DNA from: Arthrobacter sp. FW305-BF8
GTDB lineage: Bacteria; Actinomycetota; Actinomycetes; Actinomycetales; Micrococcaceae
Assembly (NCBI RefSeq): GCF_021789315.1
Contig: NZ_CP084561.1
Coordinates: 4,774,001 to 4,838,000 of the forward strand
Length of the DNA stretch: 64,000 bases
Direction of reading: 5' to 3'
How positions within the stretch are numbered: the stretch's first letter is position 1; every line of letters begins with the position of its first letter. The notes under the pieces were generated by a model that saw nothing but the letters and a program-made list of their open reading frames with translations, ran no database searches and had not been told where the DNA came from. The position numbers and the translations under genes were made by a program. Shown one piece after another: positions 41,557 to 50,216 of this stretch.

Positions 41557-42537
41557 CTACTTAGTGGCGTGGGTACGTGCGTCCACAGTGACCACTTCGA
41601 AGGTCTTGGCGTTCGTCACCCCAAACTTGGCGTTGACCGCGGCGAGGGTGTCATCGAAGAGCGCCGCCGTCGTCGGGATGTTGAAGTGGGGGCTCTTGAT
41701 GACCTCACGCAGCTCGGCCGTTGACTCGTGGAAGTTCACGCGGAGCCGGCTGATCTGGTTGGAGAAGTTCTGCACAGCCCAGACGGTGCCGCCCTTGACC
41801 AGGATGCCGTCGACGTTGGGCACCTTCACTCCGGTGATCTCGGTGCTGGCCCCGGTCCGAGGGCTGACCGTGTAGAGCGCCTGGTTGCCCGAATGGGCCA
41901 CCACCAGCCGGCGGGCGTCGCGGGAGTAGGCGATGCCATTGAGGTTGAACTGCTTGCTGGTGTCCGCGGCAGGGCCCTTCAGTGCCAGCGTGCGCACGCT
42001 GCCGAGGCCGCCGTCGTCATCCACCGGGATGAAGTACAGCTCACCCTGCCGCGAGTTGGTGAACCAGGCGCCGTGGCGGGTGAGCGCCACGTCGTTGATG
42101 AAGACGTCCTTCTTCTTGGTCAGCTGGTAGGTCTTGACCGTCTTTCCCGTGTCGGTGTTGTACACGTAGGCCTGGCCGGTGGGGCCGCCGGCCACGAAGA
42201 GCAGATCGTTGTGCCGGTCTGCTTTCATGCCCACGGCCATCCTGCCCACCGGCACATCGATGAACCTGGTGGCCTTGTCCTTGCGGATGTCGCCGCGGTA
42301 GATGTCCCCCGTGACGAGGTCGCCGGCGAAGAATTTGGTGCTGCCTGCGGCCGCGATGCCCTCGGCGCCCTTGGCCCCGTCCAGCAGGATGACAGGGGCA
42401 ACATCGTCCGAACGGGACTGCACTGCCCGGGCCTCTCCGGCGGAGGCAACGGGTGCGGGGACCAGGAGCGCGGCGAGGGCGAGGAACCCTGCGGCGGCAA
42501 GGCGGCTGGTACGGCCTGAACTGATGCTGACGGGCAT
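41557..42537 (-). CDS. Secreted SMP-30/gluconolactonase-like beta-propeller protein
   Basis: 326 residues from ATG 42537, 7 bp after GGAGAG; the frame upstream to 42708 is not coding-like. A Sec signal peptide is present (RLAAAGFLALAALLVPAPVA with an ASA cleavage site near 34). The mature part has repeated propeller strands: AEGIAAAGSTKFFAGDLVTG, GMKADRHNDLLFVAGGPTGQ, VFINDVALTRHGAWFTNS, GIAYSRDARRLVVAHSGN, VDGILVKGGTVWAVQNFSN. It fits the six-bladed SMP-30/strictosidine synthase-like group, acting outside the cell as lactonase or binding protein. No catalytic site could be assigned. Confidence 0.75.
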   Translation of the reverse strand: MPVSISSGRTSRLAAAGFLALAALLVPAPVASAGEARAVQSRSDDVAPVILLDGAKGAEGIAAAGSTKFFAGDLVTGDIYRGDIRKDKATRFIDVPVGRMAVGMKADRHNDLLFVAGGPTGQAYVYNTDTGKTVKTYQLTKKKDVFINDVALTRHGAWFTNSRQGELYFIPVDDDGGLGSVRTLALKGPAADTSKQFNLNGIAYSRDARRLVVAHSGNQALYTVSPRTGASTEITGVKVPNVDGILVKGGTVWAVQNFSNQISRLRVNFHESTAELREVIKSPHFNIPTTAALFDDTLAAVNAKFGVTNAKTFEVVTVDARTHATK

Positions 42538-42681
42538 GGCGGTGCTCTCCACGAGTGGACTTTTCCGTGCGAGCAGGCCGTTGTACGGGAGCTCCGCACG
42601 CTGGTCTTTCCAGTTTAAGGACCGGGCCGGAGGCTGGCCATAGGCCGGGAACGGGGACGCCGCCGCCCTGGCCCCGGCTGC

Positions 42682-42744
42682 GAGTTTTTGTCCAGATATC
42701 GCGCGCAAAAGCCCCGTCAGAGGCCATTATCTGGACAAAAACTC
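42682..42744. repeat. 63-bp inverted repeat with 17-bp perfect arms
   Basis: Left arm 42682-42698 (GAGTTTTTGTCCAGATA) and right arm 42728-42744 are perfectly complementary around a 29-bp loop. It lies in the 285-bp divergent gap between the beta-propeller and the ACT-domain genes. The AT-rich arms contrast with the GC-rich surroundings. It could be a MITE/REP-like repeat, a strong operator or a hairpin; flanking duplications were not evident. Confidence 0.65.
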
Positions 42745-42822
42745 CAGGGGTTTGCGGGATGGTTCGCGGGATCGGAACGCGGGGGCAATGCCCCTGTAAC
42801 AGCGGCCGGGCAGGCTGGGGGC

Positions 42823-43722
42823 ATGAAGCCCAACGCGACCGCCCCATCCCCTGCCGAACTGAGCTGTGCCGAATTAAGCTGTGAGGTCTGCGGGCAGATG
42901 CCCGAGCCCACCAAGACGCGCCTCACGGCGGCCAATGTCGCCGTCATGCTCCCGATCGAACTCCTGGTGCACGCGCTGGTGGTGCAGACGCATCTGCCCT
43001 ATGTCGCCAAGGTGCTCGTCCTGACCCTGACGGCCACCGTCCTGGTGATCTGGGTGGCCGAGCCGTCCGCCGCGCGGATCCTGCGGCGGTGGCTCCACGC
43101 GCCCGCGCTCCGTCACCGCCGGCACCTTGGCGCGGCTCCGGCTCTGTGGCGTGCCCGCACCGTGCTCCGCGACGAGCCCGGCTCCCTCAAGCGGATCACC
43201 CGGTCCCTGGCGCTGCTGGACACCAACATCCTGGGCATCCACGTGCACCCGGTCCGGGGCGGGGTGATGGATGAGTTCGTGCTGTCCGCCCCGGGAGAGG
43301 TCAGCGAGCGCCAGCTGCTGGAGGCACTGGCGGACGGCGGCGGACGGAGCCCGCAGGTCTGGCCCACCACCGCCCTGGCCATGGCCGACGGTCAGACCAA
43401 GGCCCTGAGCCTGGCCGCCCGCATCGCCGCCGCACCCGGGGAGCTGCCACTTGCCGTAGCGGAACTGCTGTCCGCCCGGATCCTCGACCCCGGCAGCGAG
43501 TCGGCCCGCCACGCCCTGACGAAGGGCGAGTCAACGAACGACGCCGGCACCATCCTGAAGATTCCCACCGCCTGGCACGGACCCATCACCTTCTTCCGTC
43601 CCGGCGAGCCGTTCACACCGGCCGAATCAGCCCGCGCCCACCGGCTCGCGGAGCTCGCCGAAATCCTGGCGCACCGGGAGCCGCTCGCCCACCACGGGGA
43701 GAGTCAGAACCCGGAGGGGTAG
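42823..43722 (+). CDS. Membrane protein with C-terminal ACT-like domain
   Basis: 299 residues from ATG 42823 (GGGG upstream). The first ~25 residues contain a Cys-rich tandem repeat (AELSC twice, then CEVCGQM). Two hydrophobic helices follow (VAVMLPIELLVHALVVQTHL and VLVLTLTATVLVIWVAE). The rest is cytoplasmic, with a segment LALLDTNILGIHVHPVRGGV…DEFVLSAPGEVSERQLLEAL that matches an ACT-type ligand-binding fold, and a final AWHGPITFFRPGEPFTPAESA. A membrane-anchored amino acid sensor is plausible; the family is not known to me. Its end overlaps the convergent aldo/keto reductase gene by 19 bp. Confidence 0.6.
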   Translation: MKPNATAPSPAELSCAELSCEVCGQMPEPTKTRLTAANVAVMLPIELLVHALVVQTHLPYVAKVLVLTLTATVLVIWVAEPSAARILRRWLHAPALRHRRHLGAAPALWRARTVLRDEPGSLKRITRSLALLDTNILGIHVHPVRGGVMDEFVLSAPGEVSERQLLEALADGGGRSPQVWPTTALAMADGQTKALSLAARIAAAPGELPLAVAELLSARILDPGSESARHALTKGESTNDAGTILKIPTAWHGPITFFRPGEPFTPAESARAHRLAELAEILAHREPLAHHGESQNPEG

Positions 43723-44687
43723 CGCGGCGTGTAGCTCTCTTCGAGGCGCCGGACTTCCGAGTCGGTCAAAGCAATCCCGACGGCGGCAGCGGCGTCGTCG
43801 ATATGGCGTTCCTTCGTCGCCCCAATGATGGGGGCGGTGACGGCGGACTTGCCCGCGCTCCAGGCCAGAGCGATCTGCGCCATCGGCACGCCGCGATCGT
43901 CCGCCACGGCGGCGACGGCGTCGACGATGGCCCTGTTCGCGTCCTCGTCCTGCTTGTACAGCCCCTTGCCGAACTCGTCCGTGTCCTGCCGGGTCCCGGA
44001 CCCGGCAGCACCCCACGGCCGCGTCAGGTTTCCGCGTGCCAGCGGGCTCCAGGGGATGACGCCCACACCCGTGGCCTGGCAGAACGGGTGCATTTCGCGT
44101 TCCTCCTCCCGCTCGAGGAGGTTGTACTGGTCCTGCATGGACACGAACCTGGTCCAGCCGTGCAGCTCCGCCACATGCTGCATGCGGGCGAACTGCCAGG
44201 CCCACATGCTGGACGCCCCGATGCACCGCGCCTTTCCGGCCTTCACGACGTCGTGCAGGGCCTCCATCGTCTCCTCGACCGGGGTCACCGGGTCATAGCG
44301 GTGGATCTGGTACAGGTCGACGTAGTCGGTACCAAGCCGGGTGAGGGACGCGTCGATCTCGTGCATGATCGCGGCCCGGCTGAGGCCGGCCCCGTTACGG
44401 GCCTGACGCATCCGGCCGTGGACCTTGGTGGCGATCTGGACCTCCTCACGGGGTGCCAGCTCCTTGAGCAGGGTGCCGGTGATCTCCTCGCTCGAGCCGG
44501 CCGAGTACACATTTGCTGTGTCGAAGGTGGTGATCCCCGCCTCGTAGGCGCGCCGCACGAACGGCCTGGCTTGATCGAGTCCCACACTCCACCCGTGCGA
44601 CCCCTTCTCCGGATCGCCGTAGCTCATCATGCCCAGGACAACTGCGCTGATTTCCAGCCCGGAGTTTCCAAGTCGGACCGTCTTCAT
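43704..44687 (-). CDS. Aldo/keto reductase
   Basis: 327 residues from ATG 44687 (AGGAAG upstream; the longer frame to 44807 is spurious). TIM-barrel NADPH-dependent reductase: VRLGNSGLEISAVVLGMMSY, the catalytic Asp and Tyr in FDTANVYSAGSSEEI, the catalytic Lys in VQIATKVHGRM, and His in YVDLYQIHRYDPVTP. NADPH contacts are WSPLARGNLTRPWG and PIIGATKERHIDDAA. It belongs to the AKR group related to YajO and 1-deoxyxylulose reductases. The substrate is unknown, and it stands alone. Confidence 0.92.
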   Translation of the reverse strand: MKTVRLGNSGLEISAVVLGMMSYGDPEKGSHGWSVGLDQARPFVRRAYEAGITTFDTANVYSAGSSEEITGTLLKELAPREEVQIATKVHGRMRQARNGAGLSRAAIMHEIDASLTRLGTDYVDLYQIHRYDPVTPVEETMEALHDVVKAGKARCIGASSMWAWQFARMQHVAELHGWTRFVSMQDQYNLLEREEEREMHPFCQATGVGVIPWSPLARGNLTRPWGAAGSGTRQDTDEFGKGLYKQDEDANRAIVDAVAAVADDRGVPMAQIALAWSAGKSAVTAPIIGATKERHIDDAAAAVGIALTDSEVRRLEESYTPRYPSGF

Positions 44688-44736
44688 TCGGTACTTCCTT
44701 TCCCTGCCTGCCTCACCCTCAGTCCGGAGGGAGTAG

Positions 44737-45654
44737 CTACATCCGGACTTTGAGCGCCCCGGGATCCACCCAGATGGACAGGCTCTTGACGGTGCCCACG
44801 TGGTCACCGTCGAGCTGGAACTCCTCCTCGTGCTCCAGGGTGACCTCGATTTTCTTGCCCTGGAAGTACTCGGCGGATTCCTTCTGGTTCTTCCTGCGGC
44901 CGAAAATGCCCGCCGCGACGCCCAGCCAGCCGAAGTGCCCGCGGGGCGCCAAAATCAGCAGGTCAAGGACGCCGTCGTCGACCTTCGCCTCGGGGAAAAT
45001 CTCGATGCCGCCCATGATCCGGCCGCAGTTGCCGGCCATGACACTGCGGATCCGCCGCTTGACCGGGTGCTTGCCGTCCACCTTGACTGTGGCCCTGACC
45101 GGCTTGCCCGGCAGCTTGCGGATGCCGGCTTCAACGTAAGCGAGCCAGCCCATGCGGTCCTTCAGTGCGTCCACCGTGTCCGCCATGATCGCGGCGTCGT
45201 AGCCCACGCCGGCCATCACCAGGAAGACGTTCTCGTCGTCGGACCCGTTAAAGCTGCTCCTGGCGACATCAATCGTGCGGACGGTACCGTTCAGGACGTC
45301 ATACGCAGCGGAAACGGGATCGGAGATGTCCACGCCCATATTGCGGGCCAGCAGGTTGCCGGTCCCCAGCGGCACCATCCCCATCGGAGTATCGGTCCCG
45401 GCCAGCGCCTCAGCCACGCACCGCACCGTACCGTCGCCGCCGACGGCAATGACGACGTCGACCCCCGCCTCCAGCGCCTCGCGCGCCTGGCCCACCCCGG
45501 GGTCTTCAACCGTGGTTTCCAGCCACAGCGGCTCGGCCCAGCCCTGCGTTTCGCACAGCCGGACCAGCGAGGCGCGGAGGTCGGCGCCAACAGCCTTGGC
45601 GGGATTCACGACCACGGCGGCCCGTGGCAACGAGGAAGCATTCTGGGCGGTCAT
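44737..45654 (-). CDS. Diacylglycerol kinase-family lipid kinase
   Basis: A 305-residue DAGK/YegS-type lipid kinase. AAVVVNPAKA begins the fold; the ATP-binding loop is VIAVGGDGTVRCVAEAL (GGDGT 72-76) and MGMVPLGTGNLLARNMG follows. The C-terminal sheet has VFLVMAGVGYDAAIM, GIEIFPEAKVDDGVLDLLIL and FQLDGDHVG. It phosphorylates diacylglycerol or a related lipid at the membrane, returning lipids to phospholipid synthesis. Separated by ~50 bp from the aldo/keto reductase gene on the same strand. Confidence 0.92.
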   Translation of the reverse strand: MTAQNASSLPRAAVVVNPAKAVGADLRASLVRLCETQGWAEPLWLETTVEDPGVGQAREALEAGVDVVIAVGGDGTVRCVAEALAGTDTPMGMVPLGTGNLLARNMGVDISDPVSAAYDVLNGTVRTIDVARSSFNGSDDENVFLVMAGVGYDAAIMADTVDALKDRMGWLAYVEAGIRKLPGKPVRATVKVDGKHPVKRRIRSVMAGNCGRIMGGIEIFPEAKVDDGVLDLLILAPRGHFGWLGVAAGIFGRRKNQKESAEYFQGKKIEVTLEHEEEFQLDGDHVGTVKSLSIWVDPGALKVRM

Positions 45655-45801
45655 GGTGTCCTTCGGCTGCTGCGGGCGGGCCCGAAAGCCCCGGAACTCA
45701 AATCGTAGCCGCGTTCCGGGGATCTGGGCACGAAGCTATCGTTTCGGTTGATACTTGCTATCCCAATCAGCGGCCCAACTGCCGGCCCGCAACTGCCGCC
45801 T

Positions 45802-47070
45802 TCAGCGCGCGGCCTCCAGCGCGCCGGTGCTGCGGCGGTCCAGGACCGATGCCCCAGCAGCGGCCAGGATGAGTGCAGCGGCAAGGAACAGGGGAATCTG
45901 CGGCTCCCCTGTTATGACGACGCCGGCCGCAGCTGTTCCCGCCGACCCGGCGGCGATTTTGAGTGCACCAACCCAAACAAACACCTGCCCCCGGACCTGC
46001 GGCGGAGCAAACTCGCTGCGGGCGGCCAGTGTGGCCGCGAAGAAGTACGAGTTCATGACGCCCGCAGCTCCGTAGGCGGCGACGGCAGGCGCAAAGGACC
46101 CGGAGAAGGCGGCCGCTGCGAGCGCCGCTGCGACCAATCCCGCGAGCCGGGTCACCAGCCGGTCCGCGTCGCCCCGCAGCGGACGGCACATCACTCCGAC
46201 CGAACCGGCCAGGCCGCCCAGCCCGTAGGCAGCTGTCAAAACACCGGCGGCGGCCGGGTGTACATGGAACACGGACGTGGAGGTGACTGCCGCGATGGGA
46301 AGCGCCGCAACCGAGAACGCCACGCTGATGGTCAGGTAAAGCATCCTCCGAAGGCGGCCCGTCACAGCCATCAGCTGAAGGGTCCGCACCGGCTTCGGAA
46401 CGTCTGCTGCCCCGGATGAGGGAGGTGCGTACGGCAGCAGACGCACGACGGCGGCGGCAACGAAAGTGCCTGCCGCCAGGATGAGCGCGGCTGCAGTGGG
46501 ACCGGCCCAGGCGGAGACAGCGGCCACGACGCTCGGTCCGATCGTCCCGCCGATTCCGTAGGTGGCCACATCCCAGCCCTGGGCCCGGCGCTGGCTGACC
46601 TGGTCAGGGCCGGCGATCGCGGGAAGGCGGCTGCTGATGCCGCCGGTCAGCAGAGGGCCGACCAGTCCCGACGCCACGAGCAGAACGCCCGTCAGCGCCG
46701 GCCACGTCACCGGATAGAGCAGCACTGCTGCCGCCAGGGTGGCGCCATGGACGATGCACGCCCACGCGATCAGGACGCGGCCGTCGCGGCAGGAGTCCAG
46801 GCTCCGGGCCACCAGCGGCCCCATCAGGTGCGGTGCGGTGATGCAGGCGCCGAGCACGCCGGCAAGCCAGCCCGGTGCCCCGCTGGTGGTGACCATGAGG
46901 ACGATCGCCACGACGGCCCCGCCGTCCGCGGTGCGCGCCAGTGCCGCGGCCGCCACGTAGCGGGCCAATCCGCCGCGTCCCCGGGCCAGGTCCGGTGCCG
47001 GCTGACCCCTCGGTGATGTTTGCTCGTTCGGTGCTTTTTGCTCCGCAGTGCCGCGGTTCTGGCTACCCAT
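45802..47070 (-). CDS. MFS transporter
   Basis: A 422-residue, 12-helix MFS carrier starting at ATG 47070; an upstream frame to 47169 overlaps the DapA-like gene and is discarded. Membrane stretches include VAAAALARTADGGAVVAIVL, WLAGVLGACITAPHLMGPLV, GGTIGPSVVAAVSAWAGPTA, and AAGSAGTAAAGVVITG near the end. It resembles small-molecule efflux carriers. It starts 11 bp after the DapA-like gene, so the two form an operon divergent from a MocR regulator. The transported compound may be the substrate or product of that aldolase. Confidence 0.8.
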   Translation of the reverse strand: MGSQNRGTAEQKAPNEQTSPRGQPAPDLARGRGGLARYVAAAALARTADGGAVVAIVLMVTTSGAPGWLAGVLGACITAPHLMGPLVARSLDSCRDGRVLIAWACIVHGATLAAAVLLYPVTWPALTGVLLVASGLVGPLLTGGISSRLPAIAGPDQVSQRRAQGWDVATYGIGGTIGPSVVAAVSAWAGPTAAALILAAGTFVAAAVVRLLPYAPPSSGAADVPKPVRTLQLMAVTGRLRRMLYLTISVAFSVAALPIAAVTSTSVFHVHPAAAGVLTAAYGLGGLAGSVGVMCRPLRGDADRLVTRLAGLVAAALAAAAFSGSFAPAVAAYGAAGVMNSYFFAATLAARSEFAPPQVRGQVFVWVGALKIAAGSAGTAAAGVVITGEPQIPLFLAAALILAAAGASVLDRRSTGALEAAR

Positions 47071-47081
47071 GATGCAACTGC

Positions 47082-47987
47082 TCAGGCGCCCAGCCCGCTG
47101 AGGCGCAGGGCTTCCTCGACCTTGGTTCGGCCCTCGGCGTCCAGGCTTTGCAATGGGCGGGGCAGGCACGGCGCCTCAACGAAGCCAAGCACTTCGGCCA
47201 TGGTGGCAGCGACCCGCAGGCTCCCGTACGTGCGGAAGAGCGCCCACACAAGCTCCAGCGCCGCAGATGCCTCCAGCGCCGGGGCGCCGTCACCGGTCTC
47301 GGCGGTCTCGCCGGTCTGGGCAAGGTCAACGATTTGCCTGGCGGTCTTGGGAAACAGGCCGGCGATGACTGAGTACCAAACGTCGCACCCGGCGAGCAGT
47401 GCCTCTGCCGCAGCCCAGTCGCCGCTGATGCCCAAGGAAATACCCCCGGGAACTGCAGCCCGGAGCCGCGCGACCCGGTCGGCGGCCTGGCCCGGCGCCG
47501 GGGGCGGGAACTTGATCGATGCAATGCCCGGAAGTTCGGCGATGCGGCCGTGGAGTTCATCGGAGAACGTAAACCCCGTGGTGGCCGGGTTGTCGTAGAC
47601 GGCAATCGGCAGTTCGGAGGCCGACGAGACCTCGCGGTAGAGCCCGTAGACCTCTTCCTCGGTCAGCCGCTGGTACGACACCGGCGCCAGCAGCAGGCCG
47701 GAGGCGCCCGCACTCTGGGCATCCTCGACGCAGTCCAGCACATCACGGGTGCGCATGGCGCCGACACCTGCCACTACGGGAGTCCCCTGCGCAGCTTCGA
47801 CGGCCGCCTCAACCACCTTGCGGCGTTCCTCGCGGAGCAGATAGGTGTAGATTCCCGTCGAACCCAGCACACCGATGGAGTCGGCGCCGGCATCGACGCA
47901 CCGCCCGACCAGCCCAACCAGCGCGGCTTTGTCGACGTTGTCCCCGGCGAGCGGAGTCAGGGGAAATGCACAAAGGCCTTCAAACAC
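47082..47987 (-). CDS. Dihydrodipicolinate synthase-family aldolase
   Basis: A 301-residue TIM-barrel aldolase of the DapA/NanA family. LCAFPLTPLAGDNVDKAALV, IGVLGSTGIYTYLLREERRK (the GxxGE region carries GSTGIY, without the usual Glu), the Tyr in LLLAPVSYQRLTEEEV, VYDNPATTGFTF and the Schiff-base Lys in IASIKFPPP are visible. True DapA enzymes have GTTGE; the variation suggests a substrate other than pyruvate plus aspartate semialdehyde. First gene of an operon with the MFS carrier and divergent from MocR. Confidence 0.85.
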   Translation of the reverse strand: MFEGLCAFPLTPLAGDNVDKAALVGLVGRCVDAGADSIGVLGSTGIYTYLLREERRKVVEAAVEAAQGTPVVAGVGAMRTRDVLDCVEDAQSAGASGLLLAPVSYQRLTEEEVYGLYREVSSASELPIAVYDNPATTGFTFSDELHGRIAELPGIASIKFPPPAPGQAADRVARLRAAVPGGISLGISGDWAAAEALLAGCDVWYSVIAGLFPKTARQIVDLAQTGETAETGDGAPALEASAALELVWALFRTYGSLRVAATMAEVLGFVEAPCLPRPLQSLDAEGRTKVEEALRLSGLGA

Positions 47988-48088
47988 GAGGGAGGTCCTC
48001 TCTTCAGATCAGCTTTGGTTTTGTTTCATGCTCACAGCCAGATTGGTCCTAGCATAGATCCAAGAATCCCTATATCAGGAGGACCAAG

Positions 48089-49498
48089 ATCGAAGCCGAA
48101 CTGCCGCTCGTTCTGGACCACCAGAGCCGCGTCCCGCTTGCCGCCCAGCTGGCCGGCCGGCTGCGGGAGGCCATCCTGAGCGGAACCCTGGGGCCGGAAC
48201 ACAGCCTGCCGGCATCGCGGCGCCTTGCCGCCGAGCTGGGCGTCTCCCGCGGCGTTGTGGTCCGCGCCTACGAACAGCTTGCCGGCGAGGGCTACCTGGA
48301 GAGCCGGGGCTCGGGCGGTACCCGGGTGGCAGTACGCGCCGACGGCCCGGGCATCGCGTTGGAAGGCATCCAGGAGGCAGCCGGAGCGGAGCAAACCGTA
48401 ACGATCGACCTCACGCCGGGACGGCCGGCCGGTACCCCATTCGGTGACCGTGACTGGCGGGCCGCCTGGCGGAAGGCCGTTGCCGAGCCGGTGGAGGTTG
48501 GGCTTCCGGACGTCTTGGGCACCCCGGTCCTCCGCTCTGCCTTGGCAGGTCACCTCGCCGCATCCCGCGGACTTACGGTGAGTGCCGAGGACGTCATCAT
48601 CACAGCGGGCACCAGTGACGCCCTGCAGCTGATCGTCGCAGCGCTCCGCGGCCAGGCGGAGCCGCCCCGCGTGCTGATGGAGGACCCCGGCTATCCCACG
48701 GCCAGGCGGGTGCTTTCCGCAGCGGGAGCCGCGGTGCAAACCCTACCGGTTGCCGACGACGGGCTGGAGGCAGCACAGCTTGCGGCCCTTGGCCCCCGTC
48801 CGGACGCCGTCCTGGTGACGCCCAGCCACCAGTACCCCCTGGGCGGACGGATGCCGGTTAAGGAACGGCTTGCCCTGCTGGCCTGGGCTGAGGCCAACCG
48901 CGCGCTCATCCTGGAAGATGACTATGACAGCGAGTTCCGGCACCGCAGGATGCCCCTGCCCGCCCTTGCCTCGCTGCCCTCCGCCGCCGAAGTCGTGTTG
49001 GTAGGCACCTTCTCAAAGTCGCTGAGCCCGTGGCTGCGCTGCGGCTATCTCGTGGTTCGCGGCGCCACCGGACAGCGCCTCAAGGACGCGCGGCATGACC
49101 TCGGCACACCCGTTCCCGGAGTGATGCAGTCTGCCCTGGCCAACTACATTGCCGGCGGAGGGCTCGCACGGCACATCGCCCGGGCGCGCCGCGAGTACGC
49201 CCATCGCCGCGCACTGCTGCTCGACCGCCTCGGTAAACGGGCCGACGTCGAATTGGCGGCTCTTGACGGCGGTCTGCACGCCGTCATCCGGCTACAGCCG
49301 AACGTTCCGGCCGAGCGTCTGGCCGAGGAAGCACTGCGGCTAGGGGTGCGGGTCGTGACCCTGGCCAGCTACTTTGCAGAGCGGACGCCGGAGAACGGCC
49401 TGGTCATCGGGTATGGCGCCCCCACAGATCTGCAACTTGCGCGCGCACTGGACATCATCGCCGGGGTACTCGACCGAATGGCCAGTGACTGCGGGTAA
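48089..49498 (+). CDS. MocR/PdxR-type GntR-aminotransferase regulator lacking a normal start codon
   Basis: About 469 codons. Coding similarity begins at once: LPLVLDHQSRVPLAAQLAGR, LREAILSGTLGPEHSLPASR, RLAAELGVSRGVVVRAYEQL form the GntR winged helix. An aminotransferase I domain follows with ITAGTSDALQLIVAALRG, TPSHQYPLGG, EDDYDSEFRH and the PLP lysine in VGTFSKSLSPWLRCGY. A perfect AGGAGG (48077-48082) stands 6 bp before ATC at 48089. No ATG, GTG or TTG exists in frame between the stop at 48050 and GTG 48257, which lies inside the DNA-binding domain. So initiation is at ATC, or the start codon is mutated or misread. It should regulate the divergent DapA-like/MFS operon. Confidence 0.72.
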   Translation: MEAELPLVLDHQSRVPLAAQLAGRLREAILSGTLGPEHSLPASRRLAAELGVSRGVVVRAYEQLAGEGYLESRGSGGTRVAVRADGPGIALEGIQEAAGAEQTVTIDLTPGRPAGTPFGDRDWRAAWRKAVAEPVEVGLPDVLGTPVLRSALAGHLAASRGLTVSAEDVIITAGTSDALQLIVAALRGQAEPPRVLMEDPGYPTARRVLSAAGAAVQTLPVADDGLEAAQLAALGPRPDAVLVTPSHQYPLGGRMPVKERLALLAWAEANRALILEDDYDSEFRHRRMPLPALASLPSAAEVVLVGTFSKSLSPWLRCGYLVVRGATGQRLKDARHDLGTPVPGVMQSALANYIAGGGLARHIARARREYAHRRALLLDRLGKRADVELAALDGGLHAVIRLQPNVPAERLAEEALRLGVRVVTLASYFAERTPENGLVIGYGAPTDLQLARALDIIAGVLDRMASDCG

Positions 49499-49541
49499 CG
49501 GGGTTGCCGGCTGCATCCTCGTCGATCTCCGGCTGCGGGCG

Positions 49542-50147
49542 TCAGTGTCCGGTTGCGAGGACCGCGGCCAGCGTAAGCATCAACAGTGCGACACCGCCGT
49601 CGAGGATGCGCCATGACGCCGGCCGCGCGAAAAAGCCGCTGAGGCCGCGAGCGCCATAGCCGATCAGGGGAAACCAGAGTGCACTGCCGGCGGCAGCCCC
49701 TGCCCCGAAGAGCCACTTGCCGGAATCGCCGTGCGTATTGGCCAGCGAGCCCAGCAGCACCAGCGTGTCGAGATACACGTGCGGGTTGAGCCAGGTGAGC
49801 GCGGCGGCAGTGAGCACAGCAGACCAAGCCGTCCTTTTACCCATGGCACCGGCCGCCTTAAGCGCGCCGGGCCGCAGGGCCCGCCGCACAGCGAAAACCG
49901 CATAGGCAAGGAGAAAAGCGACGCCGACCCATCGCACCACCGCAAGCAGCACCGGAGCGTTTTGGATGAGCACCCCAATCCCCCCGACCCCCGCCAGGAT
50001 CAGGACTGCATCGCTCACAAGGCACACCAGTACGACCGGAAGAACGGCCTCGCGCTTGAGGCCCTGGCGCAGGACGAACGCGTTCTGGGCACCGATGGCG
50101 ATGATGAGGCCGAGCCCGGCGCCGAGCCCGGTCAGGAAGGGAAGCAT
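49542..50147 (-). CDS. lysE: LysE-family basic amino acid exporter
   Basis: A 201-residue, six-helix exporter. LTGLGAGLGLIIAIGAQNAF with the conserved AQNAFVLRQG, DAVLILAGVGGIG, AVFAVRRALRPG and TWLNPHVYLDTLVLLGSLA (with the NPH motif) are LysE hallmarks. It pumps out lysine and arginine when they accumulate, for example from peptides. It is divergent from the LysR-type gene lysG, the standard actinobacterial arrangement. Confidence 0.94.
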   Translation of the reverse strand: MLPFLTGLGAGLGLIIAIGAQNAFVLRQGLKREAVLPVVLVCLVSDAVLILAGVGGIGVLIQNAPVLLAVVRWVGVAFLLAYAVFAVRRALRPGALKAAGAMGKRTAWSAVLTAAALTWLNPHVYLDTLVLLGSLANTHGDSGKWLFGAGAAAGSALWFPLIGYGARGLSGFFARPASWRILDGGVALLMLTLAAVLATGH

Positions 50148-50171
50148 TCTTCGAAGGTACGATCACATAAT

Positions 50172-50187
50172 CTGAAATGCAATTCAG
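50172..50187. promoter_or_regulatory. Candidate LysG operator CTGAA-n6-TTCAG
   Basis: An inverted repeat in the 69-bp gap between lysE and lysG; 14 of 16 bases are symmetric. A second small palindrome TCTGCAGA is at 50192-50199. LysG/ArgP proteins bind dyads in exactly this position to switch on the exporter. Confidence 0.5.
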
Positions 50188-50216
50188 TTTTTCTGCAGAT
50201 CCATTAGAATATCTTC

